NCBI GenBank assembly: GCA_028583415.1
Contig: CM053276.1
Span: 129,614,951 to 129,678,950, forward strand
Length of the DNA stretch: 64,000 bases
Reading direction: 5' to 3'
Source: Protea cynaroides
Lineage: Eukaryota > Streptophyta > Magnoliopsida > Proteales > Proteaceae
Shown here: piece by piece, positions 1-11,030 of the stretch
How positions within the stretch are numbered: the stretch's first letter is position 1
Layout of the letters: each line of letters opens with the position of its first letter
Program-made: the position numbers and the translations under genes
The notes under the pieces: generated by a model
Database searches by the model: none
Told to the model about the DNA's origin: nothing
What the model saw: the letters and a program-made list of their open reading frames with translations, nothing else

Positions 1-315
1 GGTCCACTGATGGGCCCACCCAAGTGCTAGTATAAGCTCAAGAATAGAAGCAGTGGCAAAATTGTATAGAAAAGGAAATTCAGAAGGAATTAATGTCTAT
101 TGAAGTAAGACAAACAGACCCATAGGACAAAATAGGGATTATATTTATGTATGTGAGGGTACTGTGGATATTAACACAAATAGGGATAACTTATGAATAA
201 AGGATTAAAGAAGGGGTAATATTGGAAAGCAAGAAAATAACCCCATTAACCCCCATTCACGAATCTGGAAAAAGCTGTTGTCTTCTTCTTTTCAGCAGAA
301 TGAAGAGGCGGAAGA
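1..315. other. no recognisable gene
   Basis: AT-rich sequence with no coding similarity, RNA gene or terminal repeat that I can recognise. Similarity to the intact VPS13 locus starts only at about 316, so a rearrangement breakpoint lies near there. Confidence 0.5.
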
Positions 316-351
316 ACTCTTATCATTTTTGTGACATTTACACAATATCAG

Positions 352-632
352 TTTTCATGGAGCAGGCTGGGTCAGGAACCGGTGTTAGTTTATCTGGACC
401 GTATTTTCATATTAGCTGAACTTGCAACACAGGTTAAAGGATGTACTGAGGATGCTGTCCAAGAAGCTAAGAAAAGCGGAGTTACGGGTGAGACATTGGC
501 ACACTTTATTGCGTTGATTTGTTGTGTTCAAAGACTACCGTTTAAACGAGTGACTGATGTTACTGTGTATCCTTGCCATAGGAAATGGAAACGAGGCTGT
601 TGGAATGTAGGCAGCAACTACAGTCAACAATG
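352..632 (+). pseudogene. VPS13 exon 3 and exon 4 relics, first tandem unit
   Basis: Positions 352-487 match live exon 3 (61869-62003), including the WSRLGQEPVLVYLDRIFILAE stretch (residues given in part), but one extra T near the exon end (ttacggg for tacggg) shifts the frame. Positions 582-632 match live exon 4 (62097-62147) at full 51-nt length with intact AG and GT borders. Exon 3 begins TTTTCATGG where the live copy has GTTCCATGG. Homology to the live intron continues to about 690, then jumps back to sequence equivalent to 61176. This is the junction of a tandem duplication. Confidence 0.85.
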
Positions 633-690
633 GTATGATTTGGCCTGAATCCTTTGTATTTCAGCATTTGGAATTTCAACAAGTATTTTG

Positions 691-1660
691 TGCTTCATAA
701 ATTGAATCACAATACTTGAGTTCTTTGAGCAAACCATGTTATGCCTATACGGCCATTCCTTGTCATGAACAGAAATCTTTATTTCCTGTCTCTTGCTTTC
801 CACAAAGTCTTAGGAGATTACATGCTCTTGAAATTAGGATTGACATCTTATCAAGGGCATAAAACAAATAAGGAGGCTAGTGAGGGAACACTTGATGAAT
901 GTTATAGCGGTATGCTTCTTTTCTATGCGAATTTATCATGGGTGTCAATGAAGTGCTTTTGGTTTTATGTTTTATTGTTTTAGTTCTCTATGTTGAATTT
1001 TCCTATTAACTGTTAATGAGCTTGTAGTGGCTCTCTTCTTATTACTAAAAATGGTGGTGAGACTAGTGAGGGAAGACTTGATGAATGTAACAGTGGTATG
1101 CTTCTTTTTCTATGCGGATTAATCATGTGCTTCGATGAAGCACTTTTGGTTTTTATGTTTTAAAGTTTTAGTTGTCTGTGTTGAATTGTCCTATTAACTG
1201 TTAATGAGTTTATAGTGGCTTTATTCTTGTTACTGAAAATGATGGTGGTGCTGGTGATGTAGAGCTGAAAATATGCAATTGAAGCCAGAGGCATTTAATG
1301 CATTGAAGTTGCCTGTGAAAGTCAAGGCAGGCTTCCTTGGTTCTATGAGGCTCAAGGTTGATGTTCTGAGATAGGGTTTTTTTCCCTCTCCGAAGTTTGG
1401 TATTTTGACGAGTAGCTGAAGGTTAAATGGGAATAATTGGAGTCATTAGTTTTATATTTGGCATATGGCTTCACATTGTTAGCATTTTTTCTAAAACTCT
1501 TATCATTTTCGTGACGTTTACACAATTTCAGTTTCCATGGAGCAGGCTGGGTCAGGAACCGGTGTTAGTTTATCTGGACCGTATTTTCATATTAGCTGAA
1601 CCTGCAACACAGGTTGAAGGATGTACTGAGGATGCTGTCTGAGAAGATAAGAAGAGCAAA
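691..1660 (+). pseudogene. VPS13 intron 1 end, exon 2 and exon 3 relics, second tandem unit
   Basis: This block is collinear with 61176-62000 of the live gene. Exon 2 relic 1254-1356 is 103 nt instead of 104, because one A is missing in the run after GAGCTG, so the frame is lost. Its acceptor is TG instead of AG (gctg for gcag at 1250-1253). Exon 3 relic 1532-1660 has CAA changed to a TGA stop at 1640-1642 and then loses similarity before the donor. Together with the preceding unit this shows that a 1-kb segment around exons 2 to 4 was tandemly duplicated before decay. Confidence 0.85.
870..1245 (+). repeat. imperfect direct tandem repeat, about 180 bp x 2
   Basis: The block from about 875 (ggctagtgagggaacac) to 1050 is repeated from about 1058 to 1245 with scattered changes, including the shared phrases ggtatgcttctttt and gttgaattttcctattaact. 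The corresponding live intron at 61360-61550 has only one copy. The duplication is therefore private to the decayed locus. Confidence 0.8.
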
Positions 1661-1889
1661 GTACTGAGGATACATGTTGAGTGAGTTCTCTCTCTTCCTG
1701 CAAACTGGTTTTTTCGTTTCCCCTTCTCCATCGTGAAAACCAAAGGTTGAAGAAGGTGAAGTTTTCAAAATTACAAGTAAGCTCTTTCCTCTTAATATTG
1801 TTTCTGTTTAGTCCAAGGCCTTTTTTGTTCTCAAACATACTTAGATCTTTTTTCTTCCATCTAGGTCCTTGCTTGGTTTCCTTCACATT

Positions 1890-2140
1890 TTTCCGTTTCT
1901 AAACTTTGAATTAATTTTCAAATTGCTGTTATTCCCCTAGTTGAGTCACCTATCACCCTTGTGGGCCCATAGTGATCCCAGATCAACTAGGAACTGCATC
2001 CCAAACCTTCTCGTTTGTCTATTTCTAAACTTTGAATTAATTGTTAAATTTCATTTATTCCCCCACTTGAGTCATCTATCACCCTTGTGGGCTTTAGCTC
2101 AACCTGGGACTGCATCACAAAACTTCATTGGAATCTTTCT
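1890..2140 (+). repeat. direct tandem repeat, about 127 bp x 2
   Basis: The phrases ctaaactttgaattaatt and tatcacccttgtgggc occur at about 1898-1965 and again at 2024-2092, each followed by an aactgcatc-like end. No coding content was recognised. Confidence 0.75.
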
Positions 2141-2155
2141 ATTATACTCCACTGC

Positions 2156-3660
2156 CAGGAAGCAAAGCATCAAGCATGATATAACAGGCCCTACCTACTC
2201 CCAATACCCCTAGCAACACTACCGTGATCCACCCCCAATGGTTGTACCTAGGCAGCCAGCACCAACTACCAAGAATACATAATGTAAAGCTAAGAAAGCA
2301 GAGGCTTAGGTTGAGGTTGAAATGTTGAATACGTGAATCAACCTCCCTGTCTAGGCCATTACAAGTAGAACTCTCCAACTTTCAGTTCCGTCCCCAGCTA
2401 TTTTGTTCATATGTCGCCTTCTGTTCAATCACCTAACTCCTGTATGTTGGACTGTTTCACTGCCAGTTCACTTCTATCTCTGATTTCTGATGGCCTGAAG
2501 AAGTTTGAGTTGTATTTCTCCCCATCTGTTAAGAACAAGCCTATTTTTGCTCACTTTCCTTGGGAAGAATATGTCTTAGTTTTTGTTTGCTTCTAAAGCC
2601 TCTGATAAGCGGTAAGCCAATTTTGGTCACTTCTAAAACCTTCAGACTTATGGTTTTAAGGATCATTGTGACAATATAAAATTGGCTGAGTATCCAATTT
2701 CAGATTGCTACCAGTTGGGACCAATTCAATCTAGCTGATTCGCTATCATTTTTTTCCGTTCTTCTTCTTATTGTTATTATTATTATCTTTGCAGTTGGAT
2801 TGGTGTGATCCTCTATTTGGATTGTGCAATCAAGAATGATCTAGGACAGTCTGGACTGGTGTTGCCTTGGGACTGATCAATACTACAATACCAATCCTTT
2901 TATCCTTCTTTAAAATAGCCTCCTCCGCTAATCGGTTCTTTGGAATTTTTTTTTAAAAATTTGATCAGCTTCAATGTGTTACATTCTGTCATCTCCCTCT
3001 GAGAGGTCCATGTTGATTACAGTTTTGACAGACCATGGGAAAGTGGATGGTGACTTTGATTCTCCTTTTTTTTCTTTGTTGTGTTTAATAGGTAGTAAGA
3101 GCATGTTCATTCCTTTTTTTTATTTTAACCAAACTTTTTTTAACTGTGTATGTATTTATGCCTTCTGACGGGTCCCACTTCAGGAGCACCAGCTGTTAAT
3201 GATGCTTAAGAAGTGGCAAGCATATATGCAGCTGTGATGGTGGTAAACTGGCTGTAGACATAGAAAGTGGTGTTGCTTCAGTCGAGCTGCCCACCTTGCC
3301 ACCTAAATTGTTGTCAGCAGATACGTTCTCCTTGATAAGCCAGCTGTGATTTCAGATTTGGGGAATGATGGTAGTCTGCTGGGAGGAATCACCAGTGATG
3401 AGATTCAGGAGTCCAATTATCCAAGCACATGGTCTTTTGCTGCAAACCGTTCATAGCAACCCACATGTCCCTTTTAGAACCCAAGTAATGATTCATTTTG
3501 AGGAGCACAATTTGGCCAGATGTGATTCTTGTAGGAAACTGATAAGAAGGGCTGCTTTTAAAGCACAAAGGTACAGTGTTCCCATGACTAAAGCAGAAGC
3601 CGGTTGAGTGATGCTTGCAAAAACAATTTGCACGCTAGAGCTTAACTGAGAGATTGACTA
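2156..3660 (+). other. unidentified coding-like remnants, no intact gene
   Basis: Several short segments have the codon texture of old exons, but I cannot name the gene. Examples are 2216-2280 (reads YRDPPPMVVPRQPAPT), 2411-2590 (a 60-codon open stretch containing FAHFPWEEYV), 3242-3340 (reads GGKLAVDIESGVASVELP) and 3343-3450 (reads LGNDGSLLGGITSDEIQ). They lie in different frames separated by stops. This sequence replaces the VPS13 exons expected between exon 3 and the exon at 5621, so it may be inserted foreign gene DNA. No function is assigned. Confidence 0.35.
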
Positions 3661-5600
3661 ACCCTTTTAGTTATAATTTCAAATTAAATATTTGGTGACC
3701 CGCTGATCAGTTTGTTTCTTGAAGTAGAATTAGATCTGAATGCTACAAGCTTGACTTCTCCCACATAGGTCTGGGCTGCAGTTCCTTCCTTTACTGTTCC
3801 GCATCTATTTGAAGGTCTGGTATGCTTTCCATATGAAAAGAATTTTAGTTTCAGCAGTCGGCTAGTCAAGTTTGTTATAGAAGGGTGTGATCCATCACAT
3901 AATGGATGGCAACCTCAAGACAGATGTCTGAAACTCTGCAATTCTTCTCTCCCATAAATCATGTCATCCAATTCTGCCATTATGCTTGCCCAAAAGACTA
4001 GAACAACTACCATGATTTCAATTGAGCTGTGGATCACCTTCCTTGTGGCTCCAAGTCAAGATACCAGGAGAAACCCAGCTCATACACTTCTATGCTTTAA
4101 TGAACTTGCTGCAGATGGTCCCTATAGCTGCAAATAACACATAGTATATGCATGTCAAGGAATGCAGTAAAATGCAAAATTTATATTTTTCGTAGAGTTG
4201 AATCTTTTTTTTTTTAAGCAATAAGAGGGATTCTTGTTAAGAGTGTAATAATAGGAAAATGATGAACCAATAGACAGAAATCAGGAGTAGAAACTTGATT
4301 TCTGAAATCAGACTTTTAAGAAGTATAGTACAGGTAGGGATTCTTTAATTGATAGTCAGTACAAGTTTAATACAGAACAGAAGTTATAACTAGATTTAGC
4401 AATGACAACAGAACAGTATTCTGATCTCATATTTAAGAAACCAGATCAGAATCGAAGTTTGAAGAAGTAGACTTCAAGTAGGAAACCCGACATCAACCAG
4501 AAAAAAGGATTTGAAAACAGAACTTGAAACCAGAATTGAGAAGATAGACATTAATGTTTAACAAATCAGAAACTAACTTTATTATAGAATATGAATTAAA
4601 TAGCAAACCATAAATAAGCACGCACAGGAGAATAGAGTTTAGAACTGTCCTGTTTAATTGATGGAGAATAAGAGCAGGAAAAGGATAAATAAAACACTAG
4701 AGCGCTAGCATTAAAATCCACAGACATAAAACAAGCCAAAGATTTCTTTTTCAATTTATCAAATATTTTTTTTGGGGGGGGGCTTTATTTATAGATCATA
4801 GTGACACAGAATTAGGAAACCGCCCTCCCATGCGGAGGATAAGGAGAAGTCCTATTACAAAAAACAAACAACGGAAGGCATTTACGGGTCAGATTTTGGG
4901 AGTTTTGTATAGATGAATGTGCTCTGCTTTCTGGCTATACAAGTTGATTAAATAAACTCAAGTTTTCTAATGTGGTTTGACTGCTTAAGCTTATGAATTG
5001 ATTGTTGTGGCTAAAGGTACTTCTCTGATCTCTTCTCTTGTTGCTATCAAATCTTATTCTTCTTTGAACTCTGCTTCTTCTCTCCCCCCGCCCTAAATCC
5101 TTTAATTCATTTCTGTGTTTCTGCTACCAAACATTAAAGCTATTATTTTTTAATTTCTAGTTTGTTTTCTTGTTGTCATGTACTTGTTTTCCCTAGTTAC
5201 TATTCTTGTTTTACCCTTCACGATCTCTTAAGTCCATGTCACGGCTTATTTTTTGTCCTTTTCCTATTTCTTCTATTTCTAAAAAGTAAAAACCCGTTTC
5301 AATCTGACTCTATTACCTACCACCTGTCTTCCTTGTAGCTCAGCCTTAGATAGCCTAGAACGGTCTCTTAAGTCCATGACTCCATGACACTACTTATTTT
5401 TTTCTCCTTTCCCTATTCTCTTTTATTTCTAAATACCCATTTCAATTTGACTTTAAGTACCCAATTCAACTCTAAATACCCTTTGACAAACCATGGGAGG
5501 ATTTGCTTCCTTCGGAGTCGTGTCAGGTATGCATATGCTAGTCCTTTCCTGCAATCCGTATTCCTGAGCACATTTTATGTTGGGGTTAATTATGATTCTT
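3661..5600. other. gene-free AT-rich stretch
   Basis: No exon, RNA gene or complete mobile element is recognised. The part from 4200 to 4860 is purine-rich on the plus strand and resembles in texture 25860-26300 and 36060-36900, which suggests a shared old transposon family. A poly-T/poly-G junction lies at 4765-4782. Confidence 0.4.
4765..4800 (-). mobile_element. possible LINE 3' tail with C(n)A(n) end
   Basis: Read on the minus strand, an ATAAATAAAG motif is followed directly by nine to ten C and then nine A. This is the layout of the C-then-A tails seen at 7998, 9720, 27749 and 62911. No LINE coding sequence was recognised next to it, so the assignment rests on the tail alone. Confidence 0.35.
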
Positions 5601-5620
5601 TGGGCTTCCATGAAATTTAG

Positions 5621-6412
5621 GTCTTTGAATTTGGTACTAATAGTGGCAAATCAGCCGGCTCCCTTATAGACGAGCATGCTTACATTCCGCAACCCGTGGC
5701 GGGGAATGCTAAGTACCTCGAAGCTGCGGCCAGATGAATCTACAAGTACATGCCAACCTCTACAGAAAGCGACAATTAACTTGGATAATGTTACTCTTTG
5801 TTTATCAAAGGTTTGTCTGAAATTCACTCTTTCCACTGATATATATATAAAATTTTCATAGGCTGTTGGGCTGGTTGTTTGACTTATCATATGCTCTGGC
5901 TTAGTGATCCATTGCAGGATCCAAATTATCCATTAGTTCTACATTAAAAGGGCTCTTGAAAAGTCATTTACCTTGATTTTTAGATTTAAATCATAGATTC
6001 ATATTAGGCTTCCTTGGACCTGGAACTGCACGTGCTGCAAAAACATTTCATCACCATGCCGTGAGATCGTTTTGTAACGAAATCGAATATAATTTGGATT
6101 CCTTGTTGTTTAGATTGGTTGTGGAAAATTCGTTTGGACTTGTTGTCACTGTTTTTTGACAGCCTGACCACAAGATTAGAATGGTTTGATTACTGTTCTA
6201 CTTAAAAACCATGGACTCACCGTGGATCTTAAACAAATGCTGAGTTTGTGAATGCAGAATGAATGGATATAAGGATATTCTAAAAATGGCTGATAATTTT
6301 GCTGCCTTTAATTGACGCCTGAGATATGCTCACTAACGGCCACTCTTCACAGTAATTGATCGTAGTTCTTGGTGGAGGTATGTTTGCAAAGCGGTCAGAT
6401 GAAGAAGGCAAG
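5621..6412 (+). pseudogene. VPS13 exon relics (region after the chorein domain)
   Basis: Exon relic 5621-5810 reads VFEFGTNSGKSAGSLIDEH and then, after a one-base insertion near 5709, KLRPDES...NLDNVTLCLSK with a good GT donor. The next relic at about 6262-6345 reads GYKDILKMADNFAAFN, then a TGA stop (6313), RLRYAH, and a TAA stop (6334). A third at about 6365-6412 reads SSWWRYVCKAV and then loses several bases before MKKA-like sequence. The order and content match plant VPS13. The stops and indels leave no doubt that this stretch cannot be translated through. Confidence 0.85.
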
Positions 6413-7997
6413 GTATTCTAGTTCCTTTTTCGGTTTCTTTGATCATTGTTTACTTTTCATTGGAGTGTGGCATCAGTCATATAAGTGGAGTATTGATTAT
6501 TAATATGATTAAAAAAATTTTTCTTAGCAAACTTCAATTTCTTAGGGAAAGTATGTTCAACTGAAATACTTTAACTTGTGAAAACTTAATGTTCTCATTA
6601 TGTGCTTTTGTAATTATATTCATAACAACTCTGCACACATTCACACACGTAAGTTTTCTATGGTTTTAATACTTTAAGAATTAAGCCAAAGAATTTCACT
6701 GACTTAAGTTGATTACAAATGGATCTGATATGTAGGCAAACAAAACTAAAAAAAGAAGGAAATTTTTTTTTCTTACTTGACAGGGCAAGTATTCTTATAC
6801 TTAAAGAATGCCATCCTACCCTAAGTGGTCCAACTGAAGGCTATGCAAGAAGAGGGGATATAGTGATCAGTCTGTAAAATTAGAGAACCAGTAATGCTCA
6901 GATTCCTAGATAGCTTGTAGAGAGAAGCCTATAGTGTTGATCTTTCTTAAGCCCTTTTACTCACCCTTCATGACGATTCTCAAAAGCCCTTGCTGTTGGA
7001 CAGCAGGATTGAGGATTCTCAAAGAAGAAGAGATTCTGTATTATAATTACATATGCAACTTTGTCCATGTATTAGAAATAGTGATCAGTCTGTGAAATAA
7101 GAGAACCGGTTTCTCCTAATTGTCAGTAATGCTCTAATTTCTAAATAGCTTGCAGTGAAAAATTTATTGTGTTCGACTTTCTTTAGTAGCCCTTTAAGCC
7201 CCTTGAAAACTGGTTCATGATGATTCTCAAAGAAGAAGAGAATCTGGATTACAATTTACAATCACATATGAGACTTTGTCCATGCATATGGGCTGTAAGA
7301 TATTTAAATGTATAGGTTATGTATGGTATTGCACTTTGCTTTATTATTTGTTTTTTCTTCGGAGAATGGGAGAAAAAGATTGTATCTGAAGTTAGATTTT
7401 GTAATACATTACATTGTTTCAGCTACAAATTAGGCTGTTGTATGACGTATGTACAGTTTATTGAGACATGAGTGCATTTATTATTTTTGTACTGAAAATG
7501 CTTCTTAAGCTGTTACAGTTTGCAACCTTTTGCTAATTAAATGTTGCATCTTTATGCTCTTCCAGGTTGCCACCTATTGTGTCTGTCATATGCCTAAGGT
7601 GCTAGCTGAAAGAGTGAGGCTGCAAAGTAGAACAGAAATAGGGATGACCTGGAACTCAGGGAATTTTGATTAGCATAGCAAAGCTCAATTATAAATTACA
7701 GATATTATCTTATTAAGGGTGAACTATGCTATTATCAAAACCTTCGTTTAATAGCATGATGTTCTTTATTTGAATTTTGAACTATATGCTGAAAGCCTGA
7801 AACCTTACCTAGAATTGCTCTACAAAAACTAGGCCTCTAAAAGCCATGATTCTTTCATTTTAAAACAAGAAGCAGAAAATGCTCCATGCTTTCAAAATAA
7901 ATAGCGTTGCAATCGCAACAAAGTTGTAAGGAACAGGCAATGACCTTAAATCAGAATGCTATTATAAAGAAACATTTGGTTTACCTCCGCTATCGTC
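6413..7997. other. intron-like DNA of the VPS13 relic
   Basis: AT-rich sequence without a supported exon, holding the 220-bp tandem repeat at 6858-7292. A short open segment at 7565-7670 after a possible acceptor (cag then VATYCVCHMPKVLAE) was not matched to VPS13 and is left unnamed. Confidence 0.4.
6858..7292 (+). repeat. direct tandem repeat, about 217 bp x 2
   Basis: Unit 1 (6858-7077) and unit 2 (7078-7292) share tagtgatcagtctgt, tagatagcttg-type, gattctcaaagaagaagag and acatatg-actttgtccatg segments in the same order. No coding content was recognised. Confidence 0.8.
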
Positions 7998-8875
7998 TTT
8001 TTTTTTTTTTTTTGGGGGGGGGGGGAAGAGAAAAGAAGCTATTTATAGCCTTGATAAGATATGTCTTCACAATGTCCCAGGCTACAAGGAAGATGCCCAT
8101 ACTGAAACCCTAGGCTTTGTTTGGCTTATTGGCTTGAATAGCCTGAATAATATCCTCCCCTGTAGGCATAGCTTCAAGGATAGCTTGCTGATCAGCATCA
8201 AGGACTTTATTAATGAGCCCATCAGGGATGCCTGTAGTGTAACGAAGGGATGCCGGCTTATAAATTTTCTCTAAAATACTCATCCCATTCCTTTTTTATG
8301 TCCTCAACACTGGTTAACGTTGATCCCCCTCTAGATACTAAGGGAGCTATTGTGTTCCTGTTCTGATTGGCTTTCTCTGATCGTAGAGCACTGAACATTG
8401 CTCCAGCAGGAAACTAAAAATCTGCTTCCCGATCTGTAGAGACCTTTGAAAATGACCTGAATTTCTATCCTCCAACTTGAGTCAGGCAATGTGGGACTTT
8501 TGTTTGTAGAAGCTTTCCTCTTGAAAAGGAAGCAAAGTCAGCTTTTCAGATAGGCTTCTTTGGTTCTGCAAGCAAAGGATCTCCCAAAACAACTTGAAGG
8601 CGGGCTTGGATTGTCTTCAACTCCCTCCGATATCTGGGAGTCATTTGAGATATCCCTAAAAGAATCTTTGTTTCATCTAGTTACAGATCATTTGACTTTT
8701 AGCAATCATTGGGCAAAGATGATAAGAGGCTGAATTGTTTCCTTAACAGGATGCTCCCAAGCCTCTTTCACAACGGCAAGAAAAGCATCTTAGGTAGACC
8801 ACATATCAAAATATTTGAAAGGTTTAAGGCCAAAGGAAATAAACTCTCTTGTTAAGTAATTGAAACTCTCTTGAG
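7998..8875 (-). mobile_element. truncated L1-like LINE ORF2 fragment
   Basis: On the minus strand the sequence reads through the endonuclease-to-reverse-transcriptase linker typical of plant LINEs: the DAFLAVVKEAWEHPV region near 8800, FYKQKS near 8530, and then GEDIIQAIQANKPNKA followed by GFSMGIFLVAWDIVK near 8100, which is the start of the reverse-transcriptase domain (family form KSPGPDGF). The PGPD core is replaced by a stop, and frames drift in the middle. Just after that motif the element ends in 12 C and 16 A (minus-strand sense), so the catalytic RT core is missing. It sits inside the VPS13 relic in the opposite orientation. Confidence 0.7.
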
Positions 8876-9078
8876 TCTGGGTGTTCGTCTTCCCTGCTAT
8901 CTGGTTTCTTCCTCGCGATGTGGTACTTACCTTTATCTATGGTTATGTTATATTGTTGGTATGATATCTAAACTGAATGAATTGCTGATCTGGTCTGCAA
9001 TATGGCATTGTTGTTGGACTGATATTTGCTATTGCTGATCTGTGGTTTCTTAATATTTATGAATGTCATTTTGTGTAG

Positions 9079-9252
9079 CAGTGGGAAGCTGTCTTGTGAA
9101 CAGGTCCTAAAGTATGCGAGCCAATATAAGAGATATATGTCTCTTTATGCCTCGTTGCTGAAATCTGATGTCAGTAGAATGGTGGTTGATGGCAACAAAG
9201 AAATTGAGGAAATTGATCATGGACTTAATATTGAAGTCATTCTTAAGTGGAG
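9079..9252 (+). pseudogene. VPS13 exon relic, still open
   Basis: Follows an AG acceptor and reads SSGKLSCEQVLKYASQYKRY, continuing through LLKSDVSRMVVDGNK and IEVILKW to a GT donor at 9253. The length is 174 nt and the phase matches the next exon at 10006 (AG plus G gives R, then MLAHKFVE). This piece has no lesion, so the locus decayed patchily. Confidence 0.85.
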
Positions 9253-9704
9253 GTATGGGTTTGCACTAAAACCAGTTTGGAATTATAGATTCAAATTTCA
9301 TTCTTTAACAGGTTATGAGAGACTGCTTTGGGATGGTGGTATACCTGATTTGGCTATGTTCATGTTCTACTGAGATTTTATATTTATAATTCAAAGCATC
9401 TTTGGAAAAATTAATCCGGCCTGCATTTTCTGATCAAATTATTGGTCTAGTTGCTTACTACTTTGCATCTTGAGCATTCCTTATGACTTTTGATAGGTTT
9501 GGTCCTTATTGGTCTCTGAAAGATACTAGCCAGTGAAGCCAGATGTCAGAGTTTGTCATTGGTTGCTTCTTTATTATTGTGCTGTCAAGGTGTCCGATGA
9601 CCTGTGTTGGGGAAACAGCTGGTTCCCTCACACTTTTCATAATTACTGAATATTTTATTTTATAGTCTACTTATATTATGGAAATAAAATCAATCTTGTC
9701 ATAA

Positions 9705-9751
9705 AGAATAAATAGACTACCCCCCCCCCCCCCCAAAAAAAAAAAAAAAAA
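9705..9751 (+). mobile_element. possible LINE 3' tail, C15 A17
   Basis: The motif gaataaatagacta is followed by 15 C and 17 A. Purine-rich sequence (agaaagaaaaaagag) follows. This fits a retroposed 3' tail or a slipped homopolymer pair. No LINE coding sequence is visible upstream. Confidence 0.35.
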
Positions 9752-10005
9752 GAAAGAAAAAAGAGAAGAAAGAAATTAATAGAAAAAGATCAGCCCAATT
9801 ACCATTCTTTTTTTTTTTTTTTTTTAAGGGAACAAAGTTCCAGCAAGAAGGTTAGAAGCATTCATATGGTGTAATGAAGCTGAAGGATCTTTCTGTTTCA
9901 TTACCTTTTCTCCAAAAGCAGAACAAGAAAAAAGAAAAAGAAAAACAAGCTTCTTAATACTTTCTTTGGTAGAGCTGTATGTACTGGATTCTTCTGTTTC
10001 GGCAG

Positions 10006-11030
10006 GATGTTGGCTCACAAATTTGTGGAACATTCCATAGAATCAGATATCTATATTAGAAAGTTGAAACCAGAAAGCAAGGAAATAGTGGTGGCCTTTA
10101 GGATGGTAGATGATTATGTTGGGATTATCATTCTTTATGCTTATCTCACTCTATTGTTGTTGATGGTGCTTGAGATATATGACAAAACATATATTGTTTT
10201 TTCAGGAGTGGGCAATCCACAAAGGATGAAAGTGAACCAAGGCATTTCAGTGAAGAGGATTGGGAGCAATTAAATAAAATAATTGGGTACAAGGAAGGTG
10301 ATTCAGAGCAGTTGCTGACAACGCAAGACAGGGGAAACATACTTCATACCTTTTTGGAGGTCTTGCTGAATTATCCTGTCAAAGTTTGGATTGCTTGGTG
10401 AAGCTGTATTCAGAAGCAAAAAATTTTGACCTGAAGTTGGGGGTCATATCTGTTGTTGTCACCAAATGGGCTCCTGGCAGAGGTTTGAACTTTGAATCTT
10501 TTGCTATGATTTATACATTTTTACCACATATATTCTTACACCTCAATCTTTATCTTATGTCTTTACAGAGTGCTACTATGAATGATTCTTTAGTTGGGAT
10601 CTTTTCATACAAGCGTTTTGATGCTCAAGTGGACTGGAGTCTGGTTCCAAAAGCTTCTTCATGTTACATGATTGTATGCTATTCTCCTGTTGTTTTTTTA
10701 TTGCTGCTTGAGTTGGTTTTTGGTCATTTACAAATTGCATATATTTCTTTCTATATAATTTTTTTCTACCAGTATCTTAAGGACTTCATTGACCAAATAA
10801 TCACCTTTTTTTGAGAACGACCCTGTTAGTCCGACCATAGCTGTGGAAACTGCAGCTGCTGTGCAGGTATTTGTCAACTTTTGTTTAAACTATGTGATAT
10901 AAGTTGTTATTTTTAATTTCTGTACTGATTATGGGTGTTCTTTGTGAAGATGACTATTGATGGAGTCAAGCGCACTGCTCAGCAAATGTCAACAGAGCAT
11001 TGAAGGATCAAATGAGGTCTATTTTGGTTT
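10006..11030 (+). pseudogene. cluster of VPS13 exon relics
   Basis: 10006-10081 reads MLAHKFVEHSIESD...KPESK, but its donor is GA instead of GT. 10206-10382 reads SGQSTKDESEPRHFSEEDW...LEVLLNYPVK without a stop. It is fused at about 10386 to a later exon (LDCLVKLYSEAKNFDLKLG), so an exon and introns are missing between them. An extra G at about 10440 breaks the frame before SYLLLSPNGLLAE. 10570-10672 reads SATMNDSLVGIFSYKRFDAQ and is open. 10773-10866 reads YLKDFIDQIITFF, then one extra T produces TGA. 10952-11015 reads MTIDGVKRTAQQ and then shifts frame. All match plant VPS13 in order. Confidence 0.85.
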
